Below, piece by piece: positions 10,801 to 18,647 of a DNA stretch of 64,000 bases. Source of the stretch: Nemorincola sp044225795. Lineage in GTDB: Bacteria; Bacteroidota; Bacteroidia; Chitinophagales; Chitinophagaceae. The stretch spans positions 62,001 to 126,000 of the forward strand of contig JBGAIF010000001.1 of NCBI GenBank assembly GCA_044225795.1, given 5' to 3'. The notes under the pieces are model-generated. The model was not told where the DNA came from and made no database searches. It worked only from the letters and a program-made list of their open reading frames with translations. The position numbers were made by a program, and so were the translations under genes. Position 1 is the first letter of the stretch; the number at the start of each line of letters is the position of its first letter.

Positions 10801-13043
10801 AAACTGACACATTCACCTACACACTTGGCGGCGTTTTGCAGCCACCGGTCAGCGGTACCATTGCATGGGACAGCACTTTTACTATTACCGGATTGTGTGA
10901 TGGTGCTTACGATAGCATTGTTGCCACAACCGGGGGCAAATGCGTATCCAACAAATTAGGCCCTGCGGTACTTACAGTACCTCAGTTCCTGATGCGCGAT
11001 ATTAGCTACACCAACCCCGACTATTGCGGCGTGTGTAATGGAACGATAACGCTTTATGGGTTACATCCCGGACAAACAGACACTATCTATTACAGAAAGA
11101 ATGGCATTGTTCAGCCACCCATAATAAAGCTGATCGCTACAGATAGCCTGGTGAAGATAACCGGGCTTTGTGACGGTGTATATGACAGCTTTGTGGCTGT
11201 GACCGGGGGCATTTGCATCTCAAATATACTTGGCCCTGTCACGCTTACTGTTCCACCATTCACGATGCGGGACATATCTCACAGAGACCCGGATTTTTGT
11301 GGCATATGTAACGGCGCCATTACGCTCTATGGCTTGTACCCCGGGCAGACTGATACCGTTTATTTCACAAAGAACGGTGTACCGCAATCTCCGGTCATAT
11401 ACACTGTTGGGACAGATAGCCTCGTGAAGATAACAGGATTATGTGCCGGGCTCTATGATAGTTTTATTGCCAGGACGGGAGGTGTTTGTGTGTCTAACCG
11501 CCTTGGTCCGAAGGACCTGGTGGTGCCGCCATTCACAATGGACAGAATGACGTTTACCAATCCGTCAAAATGCGGTTTTTGTGACGGCAGCGTGAAACTA
11601 TATGGCCTCTTCCCCGGACAAACAGATACTATCTACTACCAATTGAACGGATCGATGCAGGCACCAGTTTCACAGGTCGTAGCCTCAGATAGTACAATAA
11701 CACTAACCAACCTTTGCGAAGGAGTTTATGACAGCTTCGTTGCAAAGACAGGCGGCGCTTGTATCTCAAATGCCCTGGGGCCTGCAAATCTGGTGGCGCC
11801 TCCTATAAAAGCAGGCTTCCTATTCGACCTGAGAGAGAACTGCAAGGCAGACACTTTATTCTTTGCCAATACATCTACACCTGCGTCTGATCTTACTTAC
11901 AAGTGGTATTTCGGAGATGGCGACACATCAGTCCTTACCGATCCCACGCACATTTATTACAAGCCGGGGGTTATGTCTGTGAAACTCGTTGTCACCAACA
12001 CTAAATGTTTTGACAGCGTTGTGCAAGACATTCCGTTGAATAACCTGATGATCGTCAACTTCAAAATGAAGCCGGACAGTTTCGTATGCCAGGGATACCC
12101 CGACACTATGATCAACCTGAGTGAAGGCACATCTTTGAATTATCTCTGGTTGTTCAGTGACGGTACAAGTGACAAACAAAAAGATCCGGTACACTACTTT
12201 AATAACACCGGCACCTACCAGGTAATGCTTACTGCGTCAAACTATGTGCCCTGCTATGATACGATGACGAAGTATCTCACTGTTGACTCAAACAGTTTTG
12301 TTACTATGCGCGCCACCGACACGGTGCTTTGCAATGGCCACGAAGTGACTTTCCTGGCAGACTACCAGGTTCAGGGCCTGCTGGATGCCAGATGGACATT
12401 CAGCGATGGCACCATGCTTCATGATCTTAAAACAATCGTAAGGCCTTTCCCTGATGCCGGTGTGTTCCCCGTTACACTTGATGTACTTTACAGAGCATGC
12501 CCGGACAGAAGCATACAAAAAGACATTGTTGTTTTTGGCTACCCCCAGATAAACCTTGGTCCGGACACAACTATTTGTATCGGAGGATTTGCTATAGAGC
12601 TCGCAGACCTGATCAATGTGAAAAATCCGAATGCGCGCTGGGAATGGAGCACCGGCGAAACAACTCCGGCCATCATTGTCACCAAACCGGGCCTGTACTA
12701 CGGGACAGTGTTCGTGTACGGATGCCCGACAACAGACAGTGTACTTGTATCAAACGACTGCTACATGGACATCCCGAATGTATTCTCTCCAAACGGCGAT
12801 GGCACTAACGATTATTTCTTCCCGCATGGCATATTGACAAGAGGTGTCATCTCATTCAGTATGGATATATTTAACCGTTGGGGACAAAAGATATATGAAA
12901 GCAACTGCACTACGTGTAAGGGTTGGGATGGGACATTCAATGGCGTGCCGCAACCCGAAGGTGTTTTCGTGTACCGTATATCTGCCACCTTTAAAGACGG
13001 GCAGCAGGAATCGCATACGGGTAACTTAACGCTGATTCGATGA
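7875..13043 (+). CDS. giant secreted repeat protein with PKD domains and T9SS C-terminal domain
   Basis: From ATG 7875 the product is 1,722 residues. It begins with a signal peptide (MRWLRTTLLVFFVLATG, probable cleavage after CRA), followed by an N-terminal region typical of Bacteroidota surface proteins, a few Ig-like segments, and nine tandem copies of an about 91-residue module (9366-11804) with a fixed four-cysteine pattern. After residue 1,313 come three PKD-like domains (WYFGDGDTS, WLFSDGTSD, WTFSDGTML). The last 90 residues (VFSPNGDGTNDYF, FNRWGQKIYES, GVFVYRI) match the gliding motility-associated C-terminal domain (CHU_C, TIGR04131), a type IX secretion signal. It is therefore expected on the cell surface or outside, as an adhesin or structural protein. 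No catalytic domain is visible. It is divergent from the sensor kinase gene. Confidence 0.92.
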   Translation: MRWLRTTLLVFFVLATGVCRANHLVGMDMFYTHVSGYTYKVTLIAYANCGSAGSGSAYSALPTNTPAVHIYNGSSYLTTINLSIEPPSTGVEITPVCPADLLLTQCTNLSYTIPGIKKFTYSAYYTLPGTSSYWRFLFTGDLVGSSAGRATSITNISSTPVTSIQLESTLNNTTANNTNPVLSVIPTPFFCLNSDDNYNPGAVDPDGDALTFSLVAGIDGTTSTTPGTPVTYLGSFTPTAPLATSKFTFDNTTGQISFYPNALQRSLVVYNIEERRGGVLVGSCQREMTFLVLTCTNTAPHGGLYGATSGTIDDSTHFHVCQNSGAYSMYIDPTEPTKTNNIYVTASGIPTGASFSVTGNGTNAPHCTFSWTSTGITPGTYTFYITFTDDNCPLAGVQTLAYTITVLPVPTISYSSLSSVSCFQQAAVSLIPGGAGTPWVIKVDKGPSDTIQTLTGVTGPTIDSLPPGSFHATIFAAAPNGCSASVPITIAPPVPTPITATFTNPSFCGASDGLIKIGHLNPGETDTVRYLFNGIAQPSKAYVVAGDGTITIPGLLAGSYTSITASYGKYCTSTAVSATLTNPLFTMRMISFSNPVYCGICNGIIKLYGLHPAQTDTITYTLNGIAQPPVVQTIGTDSIVTIIGLCDGKYDNFIAKTAGACISNKLGPVTLTVPPFTQRALTYKSPSYCGVCDGEITIQGLHPAQFDTVNYTLGGVPQPPVTLYVGGDSAIKITGLCVGTYDNFYTNTGKCVSNKLGPLTLSAPPFTMRSVTYTNPDYCGICNGSVVIHGLHPGLIDTLTYTLGGIPQPPLTHLIAPDSLFTITGLCAGTYDNFIAKNGTSCISNKLGPVTLTVPPFSMRAITYTDPSYCGICNGTIKLYGLYPGQWDTLTYLYNGVLQTVSRFIGTDSAIYLTGLCDGVYDSFVARTAGVCVSNKLGPVTLKVPPFTMRTFSFTNPDYCGMCNGSIKLYGLFPGETDTFTYTLGGVLQPPVSGTIAWDSTFTITGLCDGAYDSIVATTGGKCVSNKLGPAVLTVPQFLMRDISYTNPDYCGVCNGTITLYGLHPGQTDTIYYRKNGIVQPPIIKLIATDSLVKITGLCDGVYDSFVAVTGGICISNILGPVTLTVPPFTMRDISHRDPDFCGICNGAITLYGLYPGQTDTVYFTKNGVPQSPVIYTVGTDSLVKITGLCAGLYDSFIARTGGVCVSNRLGPKDLVVPPFTMDRMTFTNPSKCGFCDGSVKLYGLFPGQTDTIYYQLNGSMQAPVSQVVASDSTITLTNLCEGVYDSFVAKTGGACISNALGPANLVAPPIKAGFLFDLRENCKADTLFFANTSTPASDLTYKWYFGDGDTSVLTDPTHIYYKPGVMSVKLVVTNTKCFDSVVQDIPLNNLMIVNFKMKPDSFVCQGYPDTMINLSEGTSLNYLWLFSDGTSDKQKDPVHYFNNTGTYQVMLTASNYVPCYDTMTKYLTVDSNSFVTMRATDTVLCNGHEVTFLADYQVQGLLDARWTFSDGTMLHDLKTIVRPFPDAGVFPVTLDVLYRACPDRSIQKDIVVFGYPQINLGPDTTICIGGFAIELADLINVKNPNARWEWSTGETTPAIIVTKPGLYYGTVFVYGCPTTDSVLVSNDCYMDIPNVFSPNGDGTNDYFFPHGILTRGVISFSMDIFNRWGQKIYESNCTTCKGWDGTFNGVPQPEGVFVYRISATFKDGQQESHTGNLTLIR
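9366..11804 (+). repeat. nine tandem about 273-bp coding repeats
   Basis: Copies begin near 9366 (divergent, 261 bp), 9627, 9900, 10170, 10443, 10713, 10986, 11259 and 11532; lengths are 270 or 273 bp, always in frame. The protein consensus runs from FTMR through NPDYCGICNG, GLHPGQTDT, QPPV, ITGLCDG and YDSFVA to CISNKLGPVTL. Copies 2-9 each carry four cysteines. Copy 1 keeps only the first and last. Synonymous sites differ widely between copies, so the array is old or under diversifying pressure and is not a recent expansion. Confidence 0.93.
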
Positions 13044-13112
13044 CACAGGTGTTCAGGCAGGCGTCAAGCTTTTATCAGCTCTTTGTTGTAAAATGCAGAA
13101 ATTTGCATCCAG

Positions 13113-15143
13113 ATGCAATTCAATCTAAATCGTCCATACGAACCGGCCGGCGACCAGCCTGAGGCTATCCGACAACTGTCGGAAGGCATAAGGAATGGAG
13201 AGAAATTTCAGACGCTGCTCGGTGTTACAGGCTCAGGAAAGACCTTTACAGTTGCCAATGTGATACAGGAAGTGAAGAAGCCAACCCTGGTACTCACACA
13301 TAACAAAACTCTTGTGGCGCAGCTTTACGGAGAGCTGAGACAGTTCTTTCCAGATAATGCCGTAGAGTATTTCGTCTCTTATTACGACTATTACCAACCG
13401 GAGGCTTACATGCCTGTTTCCAATACTTACATTGAAAAAGACCTCTCCATCAATGAAGAACTGGAGAAACTACGGCTCAGGGCCACATCGAACTTGCTCA
13501 GCGGCCGTAAGGATATCATTGTTGTCGCATCCGTATCATGCATATATGGCATTGGCAATCCTACAGAATATTCAAACAGCATTATCCGATTCAGCAAGAA
13601 CGACCACATAGGCCGCAACCACTTCCTGCATCAGCTAGTCAATTCATTATACAACCGCAGCCAGGGCGAATTCTCCCGTGGCACTTTCAGGGTGAACGGC
13701 GATACAGTAGATGTCAATCTGCCCTATGTTGACTATGGCTACCGTATCACCTTCTTCGGAGATGAGATAGAAGAAATAGAAAGCTTTGAAACAGATACCG
13801 GCAAGCGTATCGCGTCTATGGATAATGCTGCCATCTTCCCGGCAAACCTTTATATAGCGCCGCGCGACCAGATGTCACAGATCATTTTTGAGATACAGGA
13901 TGAAATGACCGCGCAGGTAGAATATTTCAAAAAGATAGGCAAACACATAGAGGCCCAGCGAATCAAGGAGCGTGTAAGCCACGATCTTGAAATGATTCAG
14001 GAGCTTGGTTATTGCAGTGGTATTGAGAACTATTCACGCTTCCTCGACAGGCGTAATCCGGGTGCCCGGCCTTTTTGCCTCATCGATTATTTCCCGAATG
14101 ATTTTCTGCTTGTTGTTGACGAGAGCCACGTGACCATACCCCAGATAAGCGGCATGTATGGTGGAGACAGATCGAGGAAGATAACCTTGGTTGACTATGG
14201 CTTCCGGCTACCGTCCGCACTCGACAACCGGCCTCTTAATTTTTATGAATTCGAATCGCTGCTATCGCAGGTTTTATTTGTGAGTGCTACTCCCGGCAAG
14301 TATGAACTCGAACAATGCGGAGGCGTGGTCGTAGAGCAGATCGTTCGCCCCACAGGTCTGCTGGAACCACCTATTGAGGTGCGGCCCAGCATCAACCAGA
14401 TAGATGACCTGCTGGACGAAATAGATAAACGGGTGCAGAAAGGAGACCGTGTATTGGTGACCACGCTCACCAAGCGTATGGCAGAGGAACTGGACAAGTA
14501 CCTCAAGCGCATCAATGTCAATTCAAAATACATTCACTCCGAGATAGATACACTGGAGCGCGTAGAGATATTGCGCGACCTGCGACTTGGTAACATCAAT
14601 GTGCTGGTAGGTGTGAATCTGCTCCGTGAAGGGCTCGATCTTCCTGAAGTGTCGCTGATGGCCATACTCGACGCGGATAAAGAAGGATTCCTGCGCGATG
14701 AACGCTCACTGACACAGATGGCCGGGCGCGCGGCAAGAAATGCCGATGGCCTTGTGATCTTCTATGCAGATAAGATGACAGACAGTATGCGGCGCACTAT
14801 TGATGAAACAAGCAGGCGTAGGGACAAACAACTAAAGTATAATGCCGATCATGGCATTGTACCGATGACCATCAGGAAGTCTGTGCAGGAGATCATGTTG
14901 CAGGGATCAGTGCTGGACATCAAAGGCTATGACGAACAAAACAAGTATGCGGTGAAGGGTGATCTTGTTCCTATCGCAGCAGAAGAAGAAGTGGCTTATC
15001 GAAGTGCAGCACAACTGGATAAGATCATTGCAAGAACAAAGAAGGATATGGAGAAGGCCGCCAAAGAACTCGACTTCATGGAGGCAGCACGCCTCCGGGA
15101 CAATCTTTCCCGGTTTCAGAAGGAACGGGAGGGGCTAAAATAA
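13113..15143 (+). CDS. uvrB: excinuclease ABC subunit B
   Basis: The 676-residue protein matches UvrB over its full usual length. It has the Walker A motif GVTGSGKT (37-44), the beta-hairpin region FVSYYDYYQPEAYMP (87-101) that inserts between DNA strands, the DEXH-type helicase box VVDESH, the motif VI region QMAGRAARN, and a C-terminal UVR domain (about 636-671) for UvrA/UvrC contact. It verifies lesions in nucleotide excision repair in the cytoplasm. It starts 69 bp after the giant repeat protein on the same strand but is functionally unrelated. The start ATG at 13113 gives the canonical N-terminus (MQFNLNRPYEPAGDQPEAI). Confidence 0.97.
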   Translation: MQFNLNRPYEPAGDQPEAIRQLSEGIRNGEKFQTLLGVTGSGKTFTVANVIQEVKKPTLVLTHNKTLVAQLYGELRQFFPDNAVEYFVSYYDYYQPEAYMPVSNTYIEKDLSINEELEKLRLRATSNLLSGRKDIIVVASVSCIYGIGNPTEYSNSIIRFSKNDHIGRNHFLHQLVNSLYNRSQGEFSRGTFRVNGDTVDVNLPYVDYGYRITFFGDEIEEIESFETDTGKRIASMDNAAIFPANLYIAPRDQMSQIIFEIQDEMTAQVEYFKKIGKHIEAQRIKERVSHDLEMIQELGYCSGIENYSRFLDRRNPGARPFCLIDYFPNDFLLVVDESHVTIPQISGMYGGDRSRKITLVDYGFRLPSALDNRPLNFYEFESLLSQVLFVSATPGKYELEQCGGVVVEQIVRPTGLLEPPIEVRPSINQIDDLLDEIDKRVQKGDRVLVTTLTKRMAEELDKYLKRINVNSKYIHSEIDTLERVEILRDLRLGNINVLVGVNLLREGLDLPEVSLMAILDADKEGFLRDERSLTQMAGRAARNADGLVIFYADKMTDSMRRTIDETSRRRDKQLKYNADHGIVPMTIRKSVQEIMLQGSVLDIKGYDEQNKYAVKGDLVPIAAEEEVAYRSAAQLDKIIARTKKDMEKAAKELDFMEAARLRDNLSRFQKEREGLK

Positions 15144-15159
15144 AATTGTCCCCGGTTTC

Positions 15160-15198
15160 AGCGAGCCTCTCCACAAAGGCTTGGAGGAGGCTCGCTGC
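15160..15198 (+). terminator. hairpin downstream of uvrB
   Basis: CAGCGAGCCTC (15160-15170) pairs with GAGGCTCGCTG (15188-15198), and the inner TCC/GGA extends the stem. There is no T-run after it, so it is a possible RNA-end or stability element and not a textbook intrinsic terminator. Confidence 0.45.
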
Positions 15199-15414
15199 CG
15201 TCGCAAAACACTATACGACAGTTTGGGGAACAATCATGGTCATTGGGTGGGGGCCGGAAAGACAATATAAATTGCCTGGGTCTCAGTCCAATGGTACAAA
15301 TCTACCGACTCAAAATTTCCCAAAACACCGTTGTTTAACGGTATTTGAAAGATTTTTTATCTTAATATGAAAGATTAAAAAGGTGCTTGGGGGGTCTTTT
15401 TGACATAGTAATTA

Positions 15415-15445
15415 TTTGTGTGAACATATTATAGACGTACCTTTG
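15415..15445 (+). promoter_or_regulatory. prfA promoter
   Basis: TTTG (15415-15418), 19 bp, then TACCTTTG (15438-15445): an exact match to the Bacteroidota consensus, 20 bp upstream of the prfA ATG. Confidence 0.7.
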
Positions 15446-15465
15446 CCGACCTTTTAATAAGACAA

Positions 15466-16551
15466 ATGAGTTCGATAATAGATAAGTTGGAAGCCATCAA
15501 TGCCCGTTTTAATGACCTGGGTGTAGCGCTTACAAACCCTGAGGTAGTAAATGACAATAAACGCTTTTCCCAGGTAAGTAAAGAGTACCGTAAGCTGGAA
15601 AAGATTGTAAGTGTGTATAAAACATATAAGAATTGTGTTGAAAGTCTGGATTTTGCACGGGAAGTACTGGAAACAGAAAGTGATGAGGACCTCAGAAGCC
15701 TGGCAAAAGATGATATCGAAAAATTGGAGACTCAAAAGGAAGAGCAGGAAGCAGAGATACGCAACCTGCTGATACCTAAAGACCCACAGGATGAAAAGAA
15801 TGCCATAATTGAAATTCGCGGGGGCACCGGAGGCGACGAAGCCAGCATATTTGCCGGAGACCTTTGTCGTATGTACATCAGATATTGCGAAAGAAAGGGT
15901 TGGAAAGTGTCTGTCTTATCTGAAACTGAGGGCACAGCGGGGGGATATAAAGAAGTTCAGTTAGAGGTAGTAGGCGATGATGTGTACGGCACGATGAAGT
16001 TCGAAAGCGGCGTGCACCGCGTACAGCGCGTGCCGGCAACTGAAGCCAGTGGCCGTGTACATACATCTGCAGCAACAGTTGCTGTAATGCCGGAAGCCGA
16101 GGAGATCGACTTCGAATTGAAGGAAAGTGACCTGAAAATGGAAACCGCACGAAGCGGTGGTGCCGGCGGACAGAACGTGAACAAGGTTGAAACAAAAGTA
16201 ATACTTACGCACGTACCTACCGGAACAGTGGTCATTTGCCAGACCGAACGTACTCAGCTTGGTAACAGGGAAAAAGCCACTGCCATGATGCGTTCCAAAC
16301 TATATGAGGAACAAGTACGTAAACAGGAAGATGAGATCAGTCGTCGTCGTAAAAGCCTGGTAAGTACAGGAGACCGGTCGGCGAAGATCCGAACTTACAA
16401 TTACCCCCAGGGGCGAGTTACAGACCACCGCATCAATATGACCATTTACAGTCTCGATAATTTCATGAACGGAGATATTCAGGAAATGATTGATTCGCTC
16501 CAGTTCGCTGAGAATGCAGAAAAGATGCAGGCCGGCGAAACGGTAATTTAA
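15466..16551 (+). CDS. prfA: peptide chain release factor 1
   Basis: The 361-residue protein has both release-factor signatures. The codon-recognition tripeptide is PAT (190-192, in RVPATEASGR), which is diagnostic of RF1 (UAA/UAG) and excludes RF2. The hydrolysis motif GGQ (234-236, in GAGGQNVNK) carries the glutamine that is methylated in known bacteria. Length and domain order are normal. It releases finished peptides from the ribosome. It has its own exact-consensus promoter. The downstream Wzz-like gene follows after 86 bp and is unrelated in function. Confidence 0.97.
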   Translation: MSSIIDKLEAINARFNDLGVALTNPEVVNDNKRFSQVSKEYRKLEKIVSVYKTYKNCVESLDFAREVLETESDEDLRSLAKDDIEKLETQKEEQEAEIRNLLIPKDPQDEKNAIIEIRGGTGGDEASIFAGDLCRMYIRYCERKGWKVSVLSETEGTAGGYKEVQLEVVGDDVYGTMKFESGVHRVQRVPATEASGRVHTSAATVAVMPEAEEIDFELKESDLKMETARSGGAGGQNVNKVETKVILTHVPTGTVVICQTERTQLGNREKATAMMRSKLYEEQVRKQEDEISRRRKSLVSTGDRSAKIRTYNYPQGRVTDHRINMTIYSLDNFMNGDIQEMIDSLQFAENAEKMQAGETVI

Positions 16552-16637
16552 TCTGCATAGGGCATAATATACCGGCAAATATTCCGTTTTTGCTGTATTT
16601 TTAATAAGTTTAAGTCTTAAATACTACGCTCAAATAA

Positions 16638-17600
16638 ATGACTACTCCAGGTTTAAACCTGCCGGATGTAATAGAAACGATCCGCAAACATGTGCGGCTG
16701 ATCTTCGCGATCTCGTTTCTGTCGGCAGTTGGCGCCGCCATATTCTATATGGCAAGCCCGAGAAAATATGAAGGAAGAACAGAATTCCTTGTTCGCAATC
16801 CCCTCTTTGGTGATCGTAATAACCTGTACAATACAGATATCAGGATGTTCGACTATTTCGCGGATGAAGATGATGTGAACAGGATCCTTTTGCTCGCAGA
16901 ATCTGACATAGTGCGTAAACAAGTGATCCGGAATATGAAACTGGATTACATCTACAACCTCGATGGGGCAACCCGTAAAGGGCAGTTGGCTTGTGAAAGA
17001 AAGTACAACAAGAATCTTAGTGTGACTCGTACTGAATATAAAGACGTTGTGCTTACATACATAGATACAGACCCTCAGCGTGCAGCCGATGTTGCCAACG
17101 AAATAGTTCGGGTGATCAATGAGGTTTATTCCGGCTACTATAAGGACACAAGGAAACTTATGTCAGAGTCAATAGCCGATAAGACGCACGAAGAAGACAG
17201 CTCTATCGCCGCACTTACAGATACCCTGGCAGCGCTGCGTGAGCGCTACGGCATCTACGACATCATTAGCCCGGCCAGAAACAATATTATGCTGAGTTCT
17301 TTGAAACCGAACGGACAAAAGGATTTTGCAAAAGGCGTTGAGACCATTCAGAATATTGAATCTATGAAAGATCAGTTGGTGTATGACAGAGCTAAGAACA
17401 AAACACTTCAGAACCAATATATGACCGGATCTAAGATAGACCAGATGAATGTGATAACCGTTGTAACTCCTGCCAAGAATCCGCTCGACGCGAAGGGAAT
17501 GGGGGGGATGCTTACAGTGATCACAGCAGGACTGCTTGGTTTCTTTTTCAGTACCATGTTCATGTCTTTCTCCGATCATTACCTGGTAAGAAAGAAATAA
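16638..17600 (+). CDS. Wzz-like polysaccharide chain-length/co-polymerase protein (copy 1)
   Basis: The 320-residue protein has a transmembrane helix near each end (about 19-38 and 288-310) flanking a periplasmic, partly coiled-coil domain, the architecture of Wzz/polysaccharide co-polymerases. No Walker motifs follow the second helix, so it is not a fused BY-kinase. The motifs FLVRNPLFGDR and IQNIESMKDQLV recur in the next gene, so the two are tandem paralogues. In known systems such proteins set the modal length of O-antigen or capsule chains made by the Wzy polymerase; here a Wzy-like gene follows two genes downstream, consistent with that role. Confidence 0.8.
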   Translation: MTTPGLNLPDVIETIRKHVRLIFAISFLSAVGAAIFYMASPRKYEGRTEFLVRNPLFGDRNNLYNTDIRMFDYFADEDDVNRILLLAESDIVRKQVIRNMKLDYIYNLDGATRKGQLACERKYNKNLSVTRTEYKDVVLTYIDTDPQRAADVANEIVRVINEVYSGYYKDTRKLMSESIADKTHEEDSSIAALTDTLAALRERYGIYDIISPARNNIMLSSLKPNGQKDFAKGVETIQNIESMKDQLVYDRAKNKTLQNQYMTGSKIDQMNVITVVTPAKNPLDAKGMGGMLTVITAGLLGFFFSTMFMSFSDHYLVRKK

Positions 17601-17675
17601 ACATACATTATTAAAGGCTTATACTAAACTGCCGTACGTTAGCTGATAACCGAGGCAAAACCTAATTCAAATCAG

Positions 17676-18644
17676 ATGGCAGCACCCTCATTTGATATCA
17701 TAGAGATCGTCAGGACCATAAAAAAGCGAAAACTTTTTATCCTGGGCGTTACAGTTGTAGCAATGGCTCTCGGCGGAGCTTTCCTGGCTGTAAAAAAGAA
17801 AAAATATAAGGCTGAAGCCCGCTTTCTCGTCAACAACCCCCATTATGGCGACCGGCACACTTTGTTCCGCTCCTATGAAACAAGGTATGTTGACTATTTC
17901 GGCGGCGACGATGAACTAGATAAGATCACAGCTTTGGCCAATTCGGACACAGTGCGCGACCGTATTATCAGAAATTGTCAGTTCCAGGTTGTCTACAACC
18001 AGGATATCAATACTCCAAAGGGCCACGCTTCATTGATGAGTATCTTCAACAAGAATTTCAATGTAAAGCGTTCGGAGTATAAAGATATTCAGGTATCATA
18101 TATTGCTTATGATGCTCAGACTGCCGCTAATGTGGCTAATATGAGCGTTAAAGTGCTCGAGGAGATATACAGAAGTTACTACACGTACATGAAAAAGAAC
18201 ATGTACAACTCCATAAACACCAAGGTGGTGCAATTGGACAGTGGTATCAATGCGCTCACAGATTCGCTCGCAAAGCTTCGTGATAAATACAACATATATA
18301 GTATTGTAAGCCCAACAAGACAAAATATGGTCAGCGGAGACATGAAGGGTGGCGGTGCAGGGTATGGCAAAGCAATGGAAGAGATACAGAATATTGAGTC
18401 CATCAAGGATCAGCTCGTCAGCGACAGGGCCCACTATATTTCTAACCTTAACGAGCTGGAAGTATCTGAGAATAGTTCGATGGACTACTTGAAACTGATC
18501 ACACGTGCCAGCGTACCAACTTCAGCTACAGGCCCGGGGCTGATGATTGTCCTTACTGTAGCCGGCTTCATCGGCCTGTTCTTCAGTGTGATGTATGTAT
18601 TATTTATGGCTTACCTGCGTAAGCTGAACGAGTTGGCTAATTAG
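17676..18644 (+). CDS. Wzz-like polysaccharide chain-length/co-polymerase protein (copy 2)
   Basis: The 322-residue paralogue of the preceding gene shares layout and motifs (FLVNNPHYGDRH, EYKDIQVSYI, IQNIESIKDQLV, ends in a second transmembrane helix). It is separated from copy 1 by 75 bp and from the O-antigen ligase-like gene by only 3 bp, so copy 2 and the ligase are translationally close. Two co-polymerases may form a mixed oligomer or serve two polymers; the sequence does not decide this. Confidence 0.8.
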   Translation: MAAPSFDIIEIVRTIKKRKLFILGVTVVAMALGGAFLAVKKKKYKAEARFLVNNPHYGDRHTLFRSYETRYVDYFGGDDELDKITALANSDTVRDRIIRNCQFQVVYNQDINTPKGHASLMSIFNKNFNVKRSEYKDIQVSYIAYDAQTAANVANMSVKVLEEIYRSYYTYMKKNMYNSINTKVVQLDSGINALTDSLAKLRDKYNIYSIVSPTRQNMVSGDMKGGGAGYGKAMEEIQNIESIKDQLVSDRAHYISNLNELEVSENSSMDYLKLITRASVPTSATGPGLMIVLTVAGFIGLFFSVMYVLFMAYLRKLNELAN

Positions 18645-18647
18645 CAG

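Larger units (their letters stand above)
15144..15465. other. intergenic region between uvrB and prfA
   Basis: About 320 bp with no convincing gene. It holds a strong hairpin just after uvrB and the prfA promoter at its right end. A 74-codon open frame in the middle crosses the hairpin and resembles nothing I know. Confidence 0.6.

Noticed and set aside
15146..15370. 74-codon frame after uvrB
   Set aside because: It crosses the strong hairpin, begins next to the uvrB stop and has no recognisable features.
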